Source: Frankiales bacterium (GTDB lineage Bacteria > Actinomycetota > Actinomycetes > Mycobacteriales > SCTD01). Taken from it: a stretch of 9,238 nucleotides of DNA. The notes beneath the pieces are model-generated. The model saw nothing but the letters and a program-made list of their open reading frames with translations. It did not search any database and had not been told where the DNA came from. The stretch is from positions 1 to 9,238 of the forward strand of contig JAODNQ010000100.1 in NCBI GenBank assembly GCA_025464695.1, written 5' to 3'. The position numbers and the translations under genes were made by a program. Shown in pieces: positions 1 to 6,767 of this stretch (within the stretch, counting starts at the first letter, position 1; each line of letters starts with the position of its first letter).

Positions 1-381
1 GGGAGCCGCCCGGCGCGGGGTCGGTCGGGGCGCGGCCGGACGGGCAGCAGCCGGGCGCAGCGGCAGGGGTGTGCCCGACTCGCGGGCGTCGGCGGCGTCG
101 AGCAGGGCGTCGAGCGCGCTGCCGACCGGGTCCTCCTCGAAGGCGTCGAGGGTTGCTGCGTCGGCACCCGGGACGGCCAGGACCTCGTAGCGGTCGCGAC
201 CGAGCAGGCCGCGCACGCCGGCGCGGACCTTGCGGGCGCGGCGGACCTCGAGGCCCGGTCCGAGCGCCTCGACCGCGGCGGCCATCGCCTCCTCGAGGCT
301 GTCGCCCACGAAGACCTCGACGACCTCCCCCTCCTCCGGCGCGGGCCGGTCGGACGGGTCAGGCAGCGACGCGCTGGGCAA
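1..381 (-). CDS. flhF: FlhF-like SRP-type GTPase, N-terminal part only (cut by left edge)
   Basis: The minus-strand frame after flhA stays open to the window edge. It encodes a small alpha/beta-like start (VVEVFVGDSLEEAM, then an ALGPG turn, then RARKVRAGVRGLLGRDRYEV), followed by an acidic helix and a Pro/Ala/Arg-rich stretch at the edge. FlhF proteins have this plan: a short N-terminal B domain, a variable linker, then the NG GTPase domain, which would lie outside the window. FlhF helps place the flagellum and commonly follows flhA, which supports the call. The start is uncertain. The TTG at 381 overlaps the flhA end by 23 bases, has GGGAG about 9 bases upstream and keeps the first beta strand. 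A GTG at 309 has GAGG 5 bases upstream but would lose that strand. A Jag-N-like domain is the main alternative. No GTPase motif is visible, so the name rests on the N-terminus and context. Confidence 0.55.
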   Translation of the reverse strand, partial: MPSASLPDPSDRPAPEEGEVVEVFVGDSLEEAMAAAVEALGPGLEVRRARKVRAGVRGLLGRDRYEVLAVPGADAATLDAFEEDPVGSALDALLDAADARESGTPLPLRPAAARPAAPRPTPRRAAP

Positions 382-2428
382 GCTCGATCACTCCCACGGG
401 CTCGACGGTCAGCGACCGGGACAGCTCGGTGTAGGCCAGGACGTGCAGGTCGGGTCGGCCGGTCGCCAGCAGGCGGCGGACGGCGGGGCGCAGCTGAGCA
501 GAGCACACCACGACGGGCCGGTGGCCACCCGCCTCGGCGGCGTGGACGGCGTCGCCGATGCCGGTGACGAGCTGCTCCATGCGGATGGGGTCGAGGGCCA
601 GCCAGGTGCCGCCGTCGCCGGTGCGCACGGCTTCCAGCAGCGACTGCTCGAGCAGCGGGTCGAGGGTGAGGGCGGCGAGCCGGCCGCCGACGGCGGCGCC
701 GGCGCAGATGGTCGGGCCGAGCACGCCGCGGGCCGCCTCGACCAGCGACTCGGGGCTGCGGGTCTCGCGGGCCTTGGCGGTCACCGCCTCGAGGATGCGG
801 GTGAGGTCGCGGACCGGCACGCCCTCGCCGAGCAGCTCGCGCAGCACCCGCTGCACCTCGGCCAGCGACAGCGTCTCGCCGCCGACCTCGGCGGCGACCA
901 CCGGGCTGACGGTCTTGACGGCGTCGACGAGCACCTGGACGTCCTGCCGGGTCAGGAGGTCGGGGGCGGCGCTCCGGACCACCTCGGACAGGTGCGTGAC
1001 GATGACCGACGCCCGGTCGATGACGGTCGCGCCCTCGGACGCCAGCACCTCCGCGAGCTCGTTCTGCACCCAGGTGGCGGGCAGGCCGAAGACGGGGTCG
1101 ACCGTCGCGCGGCCGGGCAGGCCGGCGGCGTCCTCGCCGAGGACCATCGAGTGGCCGGGGGGCGCCTCGCCCCGCGCGGCCTCGACGCCGTGCAGCTTCA
1201 CGACGTACGTCGACGCCGGCAGGGCCGCGCTGTCGTGCGTCCGCACCGGCGGGACCACGAGGCCGAGGTCGGCGGCGATGCGCTTGCGCAGGGCGCGGAC
1301 CCGCTCCATGAGGGAGCCGCCGCGGGCGGGGTCGAGCAGGTCGAGCAGGTCGGTGGCGAGCTGCAGCTCGAGCGGCTCGACGCGCACCTGCTCGAGCATG
1401 ATCTCCGTGGGTGCGCCCGGGTCGTCCTCGTCGGGAAGGGCGGGCAGCACCTCGACGGACGAGGCGTCGGCCTTGGCGGCCTTGGACGCGAGGAACACCA
1501 GCAGGCCCGACAGCAGCAGGAACGGGAGCTTCGGCATGCCGGGCATGAGGGCGAGGACGGCCATGGAGCCGGCCGCGATCCGCAGCGCGATGACGTTCCT
1601 GAACAGCTGCTGGGTGAGGTCGTCGCCGAGGCCGCCGCCGTCGGGGCCGCCCTGCACGCGCGTGACGATGACGCCGCTGGCGACGGAGATGAGCAGCGCC
1701 GGCACCTGGCTGACGAGGCCGTCGCCGACGCTGAGCAGCGAGTAGCGGGCGATGGCCTCGCCCATGGACAGGTGCATCTGGAGCACGCCCATGGCGAAGC
1801 CGCCGATGAGGTTGATGCTCACGATGATGATGCCGGCGATGGCGTCGCCCTTGACGAACTTGCTCGCGCCGTCCATCGAGCCGAAGAAGTCCGCCTCGCG
1901 CCCGACGTCGAGGCGGCGCGCCTTGGCCTGCTCGTCGTCGATCAGGCCGCTGTTGAGGTCAGCGTCGATGGCCATCTGCTTGCCGGGCATCGCGTCGAGG
2001 GTGAAGCGGGCAGCGACCTCGGACACGCGACCGGCGCCGGCGGTGATCACGATGAACTGCACGATCACGAGGATGAGGAACACGACCAGGCCGACGACGA
2101 GCTGGCCGCCGATGACGACGTGGCCGAAGGCCTCGATGACCTTGCCGGCCTCGCCGTGGGTGAGGATCAGCCGGGTCGAGCTGATGTTCAGCGCCAGCCG
2201 CAGCAGCGTCGTCACGAGCAGCAGGGAGGGGAAGACCGAGAAGTCGAGCGCGCGCTGCGCGGTGACGGCGGTCAGCAGGATGACCACGGCCATGGTGAGG
2301 TTGATCGCGAGCAGCAGGTCGAGCAGGACGGCCGGCAGCGGCACGACCATCAGCAGGACCAGCGCGATCATCAGCGCCGGGACGCCGATGCTCGCCGTGC
2401 GGGTGCTCGTGGGCTTCACAGTGCTCAT
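359..2428 (-). CDS. flhA: Flagellar export gate platform protein FlhA
   Basis: A 689-residue protein of normal FlhA length. The first roughly 310 residues are strongly hydrophobic, consistent with the usual eight membrane segments. They carry family-typical stretches: FSVFPSLLLVTTLLRLALN, PGKQMAIDADLNSGLID, ADFFGSMDGASKFVKGDAI and DGLVSQVPALLISVASG. The second half, from about residue 330, is the cytoplasmic domain that forms a nonameric ring and docks chaperone-substrate complexes for export. It includes a conserved-looking core near YVVKLHGVEAARGE and LTRQDVQVLVDAV. The ATG at 2428 fits the family N-terminus, although the upstream region has no clear Shine-Dalgarno sequence, so translation may depend on coupling to flhB. 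It lies 22 bases after the flhB stop. The identification is secure. Confidence 0.97.
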   Translation of the reverse strand: MSTVKPTSTRTASIGVPALMIALVLLMVVPLPAVLLDLLLAINLTMAVVILLTAVTAQRALDFSVFPSLLLVTTLLRLALNISSTRLILTHGEAGKVIEAFGHVVIGGQLVVGLVVFLILVIVQFIVITAGAGRVSEVAARFTLDAMPGKQMAIDADLNSGLIDDEQAKARRLDVGREADFFGSMDGASKFVKGDAIAGIIIVSINLIGGFAMGVLQMHLSMGEAIARYSLLSVGDGLVSQVPALLISVASGVIVTRVQGGPDGGGLGDDLTQQLFRNVIALRIAAGSMAVLALMPGMPKLPFLLLSGLLVFLASKAAKADASSVEVLPALPDEDDPGAPTEIMLEQVRVEPLELQLATDLLDLLDPARGGSLMERVRALRKRIAADLGLVVPPVRTHDSAALPASTYVVKLHGVEAARGEAPPGHSMVLGEDAAGLPGRATVDPVFGLPATWVQNELAEVLASEGATVIDRASVIVTHLSEVVRSAAPDLLTRQDVQVLVDAVKTVSPVVAAEVGGETLSLAEVQRVLRELLGEGVPVRDLTRILEAVTAKARETRSPESLVEAARGVLGPTICAGAAVGGRLAALTLDPLLEQSLLEAVRTGDGGTWLALDPIRMEQLVTGIGDAVHAAEAGGHRPVVVCSAQLRPAVRRLLATGRPDLHVLAYTELSRSLTVEPVGVIELAQRVAA

Positions 2429-2454
2429 GCGGCGGTGCCCGTGCGGCTGCTCAT
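2425..2454 (-). other. Nine-codon mini-ORF bridging flhB and flhA (possible coupling element)
   Basis: The 22-base gap between flhB and flhA can be read as a tiny ORF, MSSRTGTAA. Its ATG (2452-2454) overlaps the flhB TGA and its TGA (2425-2427) overlaps the flhA ATG, both as ATGA. Such a stop-start chain could carry terminating ribosomes from flhB to flhA, which lacks an obvious ribosome binding site of its own. It may equally be chance or the remnant of an older flhA start. No peptide function is claimed. Confidence 0.3.
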
Positions 2455-3527
2455 GTCAGGACGCTCTCTCGGACGGCGGGAGGGGCCGAGCCCCGGCGCT
2501 TGGCGGCGTAGACGACGGCGAGGACCTCGGCGACGGCTCGGAAGAGCTCGACCGGGATGCTGTCGCCGACCTCGGTGGCCCGGTACAGCGCGCGGGCGAG
2601 CGGCTTGTCGGCGATGACGGGGACCCCGTGCTCGCGGGCCACCGCCTTGATGCGGTCGGCCACGGCACCGGCGCCGCGGGCGACGACGACGGGGGCGCTC
2701 TTGCCGGCCTCGTAGGACAGAGCGACGACGAGGTGGGTCGGGTTGGCCAGCACGACGTCGGCCTTCGGCACCGCCTGGATCATGCGGGTCCGGCTGGCGG
2801 CGAGCATGCGCGAGCGGATCTGGCCCTTGGTGTGGGGGTCGCCCTCGGACTGCTTGTGCTCGTCCTTGATGTCCTGCGAGCTCATCTTCGCCTGCTTGTT
2901 GAAGCTGTGCCGCTGGTACCAGGCGTCGACCACGCCGACCAGGAGCGCGAGCGCGGCGACCTGCCACAGCAGCGTGCGGGCGACCGACCCGATGACGGAC
3001 TGCATGCCCTCCCAGCCGCCACCGGAGCTGAGCAGCTGGGCGTAGCCGCTCTTGCAGACCGGGAACGACACGGCGGTGAGCAGCAGCAGCTTCGCGACGT
3101 TCTTGCCGAGGTCGACCAGGGAGTGCGTGCTGAACATCCGCTTGACGCTGTTCTTCGGGTTCAGCCGCTCGAACTTGGGCTTGAGCATCGCCGGGTTGGG
3201 CTTGCTGCGGGTCACGGCGACGCCGGACAGCAGGGCCGTCAGCCCGACGACGGCGATGCCCGGGGCCACGGCCCGGACGCAGTCGACGAGCAGCATCCAG
3301 GCGTAGGTGCGGCCGGTCTGCACGGCGTCGACGTCGGCGCTGCCGAGCACCAGCACGAGGTCCTGGCGCAGCGCGCCGAACAGCCGCGCCACCATGCCCG
3401 GCAGCACGAGCACGAGGGCCATCATCGAGACGCCCTGGGGCAGCTCCATCGAGCGGGCGGAGGAGCCCTTCTTGCGGAGGTCGGCGAGCTTCTTGGGTGT
3501 CGCCTTCTCGGTCTTCTCCCCGCTCAC
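2451..3527 (-). CDS. flhB: Flagellar export switch protein FlhB
   Basis: A 358-residue protein, close to the usual FlhB length. It opens with the family signature SGEKTEKATPKKLADLRKKG, followed by hydrophobic segments to about residue 215 and a charged linker (KMSSQDIKDEHKQSEGDPHTKG). The cytoplasmic domain carries the autocleavage motif N262-P263-T264-H265 in LANPTHLVVAL. In this family, cleavage between Asn and Pro switches export specificity from rod/hook to filament substrates; here that role is inferred from the intact motif. The C-terminus (VIADKPLARALYRATEVGDSIP) is typical. The GTG at 3527 was chosen because it immediately precedes this conserved N-terminus; it overlaps the fliR TGA as GTGA, and GGTGAG lies just upstream. 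Longer upstream extension in this frame is a shadow of fliR and fliQ. Confidence 0.97.
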   Translation of the reverse strand: MSGEKTEKATPKKLADLRKKGSSARSMELPQGVSMMALVLVLPGMVARLFGALRQDLVLVLGSADVDAVQTGRTYAWMLLVDCVRAVAPGIAVVGLTALLSGVAVTRSKPNPAMLKPKFERLNPKNSVKRMFSTHSLVDLGKNVAKLLLLTAVSFPVCKSGYAQLLSSGGGWEGMQSVIGSVARTLLWQVAALALLVGVVDAWYQRHSFNKQAKMSSQDIKDEHKQSEGDPHTKGQIRSRMLAASRTRMIQAVPKADVVLANPTHLVVALSYEAGKSAPVVVARGAGAVADRIKAVAREHGVPVIADKPLARALYRATEVGDSIPVELFRAVAEVLAVVYAAKRRGSAPPAVRESVLT

Positions 3528-4315
3528 GAGCTCACCTGCAGCACCTTGAACGGCAGGTCGACCGCGGGCCCGACCAGGGGCACGAGCTGCTGCGGGAGCA
3601 GCGCCAGCGTCATGCCGGCCATGCTCAGCGCGACCAGGCCCTTCACCGGCAGGGCCAGGCCCAGGGTGCCGGCCTGCGGCACGAGCCGTCCCGCGAGGCC
3701 GAGGGCGACGTCGGTGAGGAAGAGGATGCCGAGCAGCGGTGCGCCGATCTGCAGGGCGCTGGCCAGCACCTGGGTGGCGGCGGAGCCGAGGGCGGCGGCG
3801 GCGCTGTGCGACAGGTGGGGGACGGCGTCGACGGGCAGGACCCGGAACGACTGGACGAAGCCGCCGAGCACGCTCTGGTAGGCCTCGGTGACGAAGAACA
3901 GCGCGCCGAACACGACCGTGAACATCCGGGAGAAGACGGCGGCGGGGGCGCCCGTGAGGGGGTCCATGATCGAGGCGGCCGAGAAGCCGCCCGAGGTGTC
4001 GAGCAGCGTCCCGGCGACCTCGAAGGCGGCGAACAGCAGCTGGGTCAGCGTCCCGAGCGCGAGGCCGACGGCCACCTGCACGAGCGCCGCGAAGACGAAG
4101 GGCGCCAGGCCCTCGGGGACGGCGTCGGGGGGCAGCAGCGGCGTGACGAACAGCGCGAGCGCGAGCGCGACGGCGAGGCGACCGACGGACGAGATGCCCT
4201 TGGCGGACAGGACCGGAGCCGCGACGACCCACGCGCTCGTGCGGGCCAGGACGAGCAGGAACGCGTAGAGCGTGTCCACCCCTCCGGGCAGCAGGGCTGC
4301 GGTCGTCGCGTCCAC
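3524..4315 (-). CDS. fliR: Flagellar export gate protein FliR
   Basis: A 263-residue, almost wholly hydrophobic protein of the length expected for FliR. Recognisable family stretches include the N-terminal YAFLLVLARTSAWVVAAPVL, the central LDTSGGFSAASIMDP, the segment FVTEAYQSVLGGFVQSF, and near the C-terminus LGILFLTDVALGLAGRLVPQ. FliR is one subunit of the FliP5-FliQ4-FliR1 export pore in the inner membrane. The GTG at 4315 follows the fliQ stop after three bases, and the gene ends in a GTGA overlap with flhB. The upstream ribosome binding site is weak, so coupling to fliQ is likely. The assignment is supported by both sequence and position. Confidence 0.95.
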   Translation of the reverse strand: MDATTAALLPGGVDTLYAFLLVLARTSAWVVAAPVLSAKGISSVGRLAVALALALFVTPLLPPDAVPEGLAPFVFAALVQVAVGLALGTLTQLLFAAFEVAGTLLDTSGGFSAASIMDPLTGAPAAVFSRMFTVVFGALFFVTEAYQSVLGGFVQSFRVLPVDAVPHLSHSAAAALGSAATQVLASALQIGAPLLGILFLTDVALGLAGRLVPQAGTLGLALPVKGLVALSMAGMTLALLPQQLVPLVGPAVDLPFKVLQVSS

Positions 4316-4318
4316 CGG

Positions 4319-4588
4319 TCAGCCGACCAGCTGCGGGATCTGGTGGAACAGCTCCTGGGTGAACTCGACGGAGATGCGCAGCATCCAGCCGCCGGTGAGC
4401 GCCAGGACGGCGCCGCCGAGCACCAGCTTCGGCACGGTCGACAGGGTCTGGTCCTGCACCTGGAAGACGGCCTGCGCGAGGCTGATGACGATGCCGCTGA
4501 CGAGGGCGACGAGCAGCAGCGGGCCGCACAGCTTGGCGGCCAGGACGAGCGCCTGCGAGCAGATGTGGACGATGTCGGTCTCGGTCAC
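4319..4588 (-). CDS. fliQ: Flagellar export gate protein FliQ
   Basis: An 89-residue protein with two predicted transmembrane hairpin helices (about residues 13-38 and 52-75) around a short loop containing QVQDQTLSTVPK, the typical FliQ pattern. It ends EFTQELFHQIPQLVG. FliQ forms the lower part of the export pore with FliP and FliR. The GTG at 4588 was chosen over the longer frame beginning at 4648 because an excellent ribosome binding site (AAGGAGGAA) sits directly upstream, the length is exactly that of the family, and the longer form would add an arginine-rich stretch unlike FliQ. It is followed three bases later by fliR. Confidence 0.95.
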   Translation of the reverse strand: MTETDIVHICSQALVLAAKLCGPLLLVALVSGIVISLAQAVFQVQDQTLSTVPKLVLGGAVLALTGGWMLRISVEFTQELFHQIPQLVG

Positions 4589-4591
4589 GCG

Positions 4592-4600
4592 TTCCTCCTT
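4592..4600 (-). promoter_or_regulatory. Strong ribosome binding site of fliQ
   Basis: AAGGAGGAA on the minus strand, with the GGAGG core at 4594-4598 and 5 bases to the GTG at 4588. It decides the fliQ start and is the best Shine-Dalgarno match in the window. It lies after the longest gap in the export-gate block, where translational coupling from fliP is not available. Confidence 0.8.
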
Positions 4601-4610
4601 GTCACGTCGG

Positions 4611-4636
4611 GTGCATCGACGCCGTCGGCGCTGCAC
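4611..4636. repeat. Imperfect inverted repeat in the fliP-fliQ gap
   Basis: GTGCA (4611-4615) pairs with TGCAC (4632-4636), and CGCC (4620-4623) pairs with GGCG (4627-4630) around a 3-base loop, giving 9 pairs interrupted by an unequal internal loop (4 versus 1 base). It sits in the 82-bp gap between fliP and fliQ and has no T-run, so it is not a classic terminator. It could be an RNA stability element, or chance in GC-rich DNA. Confidence 0.3.
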
Positions 4637-4670
4637 TGGCCGGTTCACGCCTGGTCGGAAAGGGCCACGT

Positions 4671-5627
4671 CTACGGGGTCATGTGGAACGACTGGACCAG
4701 GGACTGGACCAGCAGGTACCAGCCGTCGACGGCGACGAACAGCAGCAGCTTGAAGGGCAGGGACACCAGCGACGGCGGCAGCATCGCCATGCCCATGGCC
4801 GACAGCGCGGCGCTGACCACGAGGTCGATCACCAGGAACGGGATGAAGATGATGAAGCCGATCAGGAAGGCGGCGCGCAGCTCTGAGATGACGTAGGCCG
4901 GGATCAGCGTCGTCAGGGGGATGTCGCTCTCGTCCTTCGGCGCGTCCTTGCCCGACAGCTCCACGAACAGCGTGAGGTCCTGCTCGCGGACCTGGTTCAT
5001 CATGAAGTCGCGGAACGGGGCGATGCCCTTCTCGAAGGCCACGCTCTGGCTGATCTCGTTGTTCAGGTACGGCTGCACGGCGTCGTGGTTGGCCTTGCTG
5101 ATCGCCGGCCCCATGACGAACAGGGTCAGGAACAGCGACAGGCCGATGAGCACCTGGTTCGGCGGGGTGCCCTGCGTGCCGATGGCGCTGCGCGTCAGGC
5201 CCATCACGATGACGATGCGCGTGAACGCCGTGATCATGATCAGCATGCCGGGCACCAGGCTGAGGCCGCCGAGCAGCAGGACCAGCGAGACGGGCTGGGT
5301 GAGGCCGCCCTTGCCGTCGCGGACGTCGAGCGAGCCGCCGGGGCCGGGCGTGAGGCTGGGGGCGGGGGTCGCCCCGGCGGGCCGCACGGGGGCGACCGGC
5401 GTGGGCGCGGTGAGGGAGGCGTCGCGCAGCGGGGCGGGGATGCCGGGGAAGGCGTGCCCGGGGGCGGCGGCCAGGACGGGCTGGGGGCTGGTCGCCGCGA
5501 AGGCGGGCGCCGCCAGCAGCAGGAGCGCGCCGACCAGGGCGACGAGGAGGGCGGCCGCCCGGGCGGTCAGGCCAGGCTGCTGTCCAGGTCGCTGGTGCGG
5601 GAGGTGGGCCGGCAGGACCGGGTCCAC
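4671..5627 (-). CDS. fliP: Flagellar export gate protein FliP, with signal peptide
   Basis: A 318-residue FliP, longer than the roughly 245 residues of enterobacterial FliP because of an N-terminal extension. Residues 20-44 form a signal peptide (hydrophobic core ALLVALVGALLLL, probable cleavage after APAFA), as is known for many FliP proteins. A Pro/Ala/Thr-rich spacer follows to about residue 105. The conserved core then includes TAFTRIVIVMGLTRSAIGTQ, TPPNQVLIGLSLFLTLFVMGP, the PAYVISELRAAFLIGF signature and a C-terminal hydrophobic pair ending LVQSF. FliP pentamers form most of the export pore. The GTG at 5627 is preceded by GAGGAG (5633-5638) at 5-base spacing and lies inside fliO, overlapping it by 61 bases. 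I see no ATG, GTG or TTG between this start and the signal peptide core. Confidence 0.96.
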   Translation of the reverse strand: MDPVLPAHLPHQRPGQQPGLTARAAALLVALVGALLLLAAPAFAATSPQPVLAAAPGHAFPGIPAPLRDASLTAPTPVAPVRPAGATPAPSLTPGPGGSLDVRDGKGGLTQPVSLVLLLGGLSLVPGMLIMITAFTRIVIVMGLTRSAIGTQGTPPNQVLIGLSLFLTLFVMGPAISKANHDAVQPYLNNEISQSVAFEKGIAPFRDFMMNQVREQDLTLFVELSGKDAPKDESDIPLTTLIPAYVISELRAAFLIGFIIFIPFLVIDLVVSAALSAMGMAMLPPSLVSLPFKLLLFVAVDGWYLLVQSLVQSFHMTP

Positions 5628-6262
5628 AGGTGCTCCTCGTGGCGCAGGGCATCCTTGCGTGCCACGGCGCGTCGCAGCGCGTGGCGGGAGGTGGGCGTCG
5701 CGGATCCGTCCGGGACGCGGGGGGGAGACTGGGGGCTGCGGGTGCGGCCTTCGGTGCTGGTGCGGGGGAGCGGGAGGACGACGGCGTCAGGGCCCGGGTG
5801 TGCGTCGCCGCGGACGCTGGCGAGCGCGGCGGTGACGGCGTCGGCGGAGACGTCGGTGCTGTCGGCCGGGCGGCGTCGGGCGACCCGGTAGGCGCTGCGC
5901 AGGAACTCGGCCGGCGTGGGCGGGACGGCCGTGGCAGGCGCGCTGCCGAGCCGGGCGCGGAGGGTGGCGGCGAAGTCGGCAGGTGCGGCGCTGACAGGGG
6001 CGGGGGCGACGACGGCCTCGGCCGCGACGGCCTGGGACGTCAGCAGGGTGACGGCGTGGTCCGTGACCCCGAGCAGGTACTCGGCGTCGCCCATGCGCAC
6101 GACCGTGACGGCCGCGCCCTTGCCCAGCCGGGTCGAGCCGACGACCTGCAGCAGGCCGGCGCGCTTGTTCTTGAACCCGTCCGTGCGCTTGAGCACGTGC
6201 AGCACCACGAACAGCAGCGCGAACACGCAGCCGACGCGGAGCAGCAGGCCCAGGACCTGCAC
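5567..6262 (-). CDS. fliO: Flagellar biosynthesis protein FliO
   Basis: A 231-residue protein with one N-terminal membrane helix (VLGLLLRVGCVFALLFVVLHVL, positive residues after it). A small cytoplasmic FliO domain follows: AGLLQVVGSTRLGKGAAVTV, then VRMGDAEYLLGVTDHAVTLL. The rest, from about residue 85, is low-complexity and not conserved. FliO helps FliP assemble into the export pore. The GTG at 6262 directly follows the fliN TAG, with GGAG (6269-6272) at 6-base spacing. The last 20 codons also encode the beginning of fliP in another frame. FliO is poorly conserved, so the call rests on the membrane helix, the GSTRLGKG-type motif and the position directly before fliP. Confidence 0.9.
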   Translation of the reverse strand: MQVLGLLLRVGCVFALLFVVLHVLKRTDGFKNKRAGLLQVVGSTRLGKGAAVTVVRMGDAEYLLGVTDHAVTLLTSQAVAAEAVVAPAPVSAAPADFAATLRARLGSAPATAVPPTPAEFLRSAYRVARRRPADSTDVSADAVTAALASVRGDAHPGPDAVVLPLPRTSTEGRTRSPQSPPRVPDGSATPTSRHALRRAVARKDALRHEEHLWTRSCRPTSRTSDLDSSLA

Positions 6263-6767
6263 CTAGCGCTCCACGACCGCGGTGACGCGGACGCCGAACT
6301 CGCCGTCGATGACGACGACCTCGCCCTTGGCGACGAGGCAGCCGTTGACCAGGACGTCGACCGGGGCGTCGGCGGCGCGGTCCAGCTCGAGGACGGCACC
6401 CGGACCGAGCGAGAGCAGGTCGCGCAGCGGGAGCTTCACGCGGCCCAGCTCGACGGCCAGCTCGACCTGCACCTCCGACAGCAGGCGCAGCTCGCGCGCC
6501 TCCCCGCCGGGGGTGCCGGGGCCGAGGTCGGGGCAGGTCGGGGCGGTCCAGCGGCGGGAGGTCGGTGGCCTCGGCGCCCATGCGCGGGCCGCGGGGCGTC
6601 GGGACCAGGTCCTCGAGCGCCCGGGCGTAGGCCGGCTCGTCCGCCTGGACCGGTGCCGCAGCGACGGGCTCGGGCTCGGCCTCGACCACCGGGGCGGCGG
6701 CGCGGGGGAGCGGGGAGCCGGGCGCCCGCCCGGGGAACGCGTCCAGGAACTCGTCGGGCAGGGACAT
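6263..6767 (-). pseudogene. fliN: Flagellar switch protein FliN, frame interrupted by a 10-bp tandem duplication
   Basis: FliN is the C-ring protein that with FliM forms the switch and binds export cargo. The 3' part (6263 to about 6520) encodes a clear FliN SPOA domain (LRLLSEVQVELAVELGRVKL, then RDLLSLGPGAVLELD, VDVLVNGCLVAKGEVVVIDG and FGVRVTAVVE). The 5' part, from the ATG at 6767 to about 6545, encodes an acidic, Ala/Pro-rich N-terminus (MSLPDEFLDAFPG onward) in a different frame. The frame changes at two adjacent copies of AGGTCGGGGC (plus strand, 6525-6544). Deleting one copy gives a continuous 164-residue protein joined as LDRPDLGPGTPGG. As written, ribosomes from 6767 would not meet a stop until 5787, deep inside fliO. 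The ATG directly follows the fliM TAG, with GGAGG 7 bases upstream. Alternatives are sequence error, recoding, or translation of the SPOA part alone from an internal GTG at 6472. Confidence 0.85.
6525..6544. repeat. Perfect 10-bp tandem duplication inside fliN
   Basis: AGGTCGGGGC occurs at 6525-6534 and again at 6535-6544 (GCCCCGACCT twice on the coding strand). Ten bases is not a multiple of three, and the two halves of fliN are out of frame exactly across this point. Removal of one unit restores the frame. Confidence 0.95.

Noticed and set aside
230..2617. Very long plus-strand open frame (795 codons) opposite flhA
   Set aside because: It is antisense to a secure flhA, its product is rich in Gly, Asp, His, Arg and Glu without any family pattern, and long antisense frames are expected in GC-rich coding DNA.
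1752..3881. Plus-strand open frame (709 codons) across flhA, flhB and fliR
   Set aside because: It spans three well-supported minus-strand genes and has low-complexity composition, so it is a shadow.
3528..4529. Upstream extension of the flhB frame into a 692-codon product
   Set aside because: The extra region is an Arg/Pro/Ala-rich shadow of fliR and fliQ. FlhB homology begins at the GTG at 3527, which overlaps the fliR stop.
4589..4648. Longer FliQ start at 4648
   Set aside because: It would add 20 mostly basic residues, and the strong ribosome binding site and family length both support 4588.
5787..6544. Continuation of the fliN first frame through fliO as a 326-residue protein
   Set aside because: After the duplication the product becomes Arg/Pro-rich shadow sequence while the true FliN and FliO domains continue in other frames. 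It is a consequence of the frameshift, not a fusion gene.
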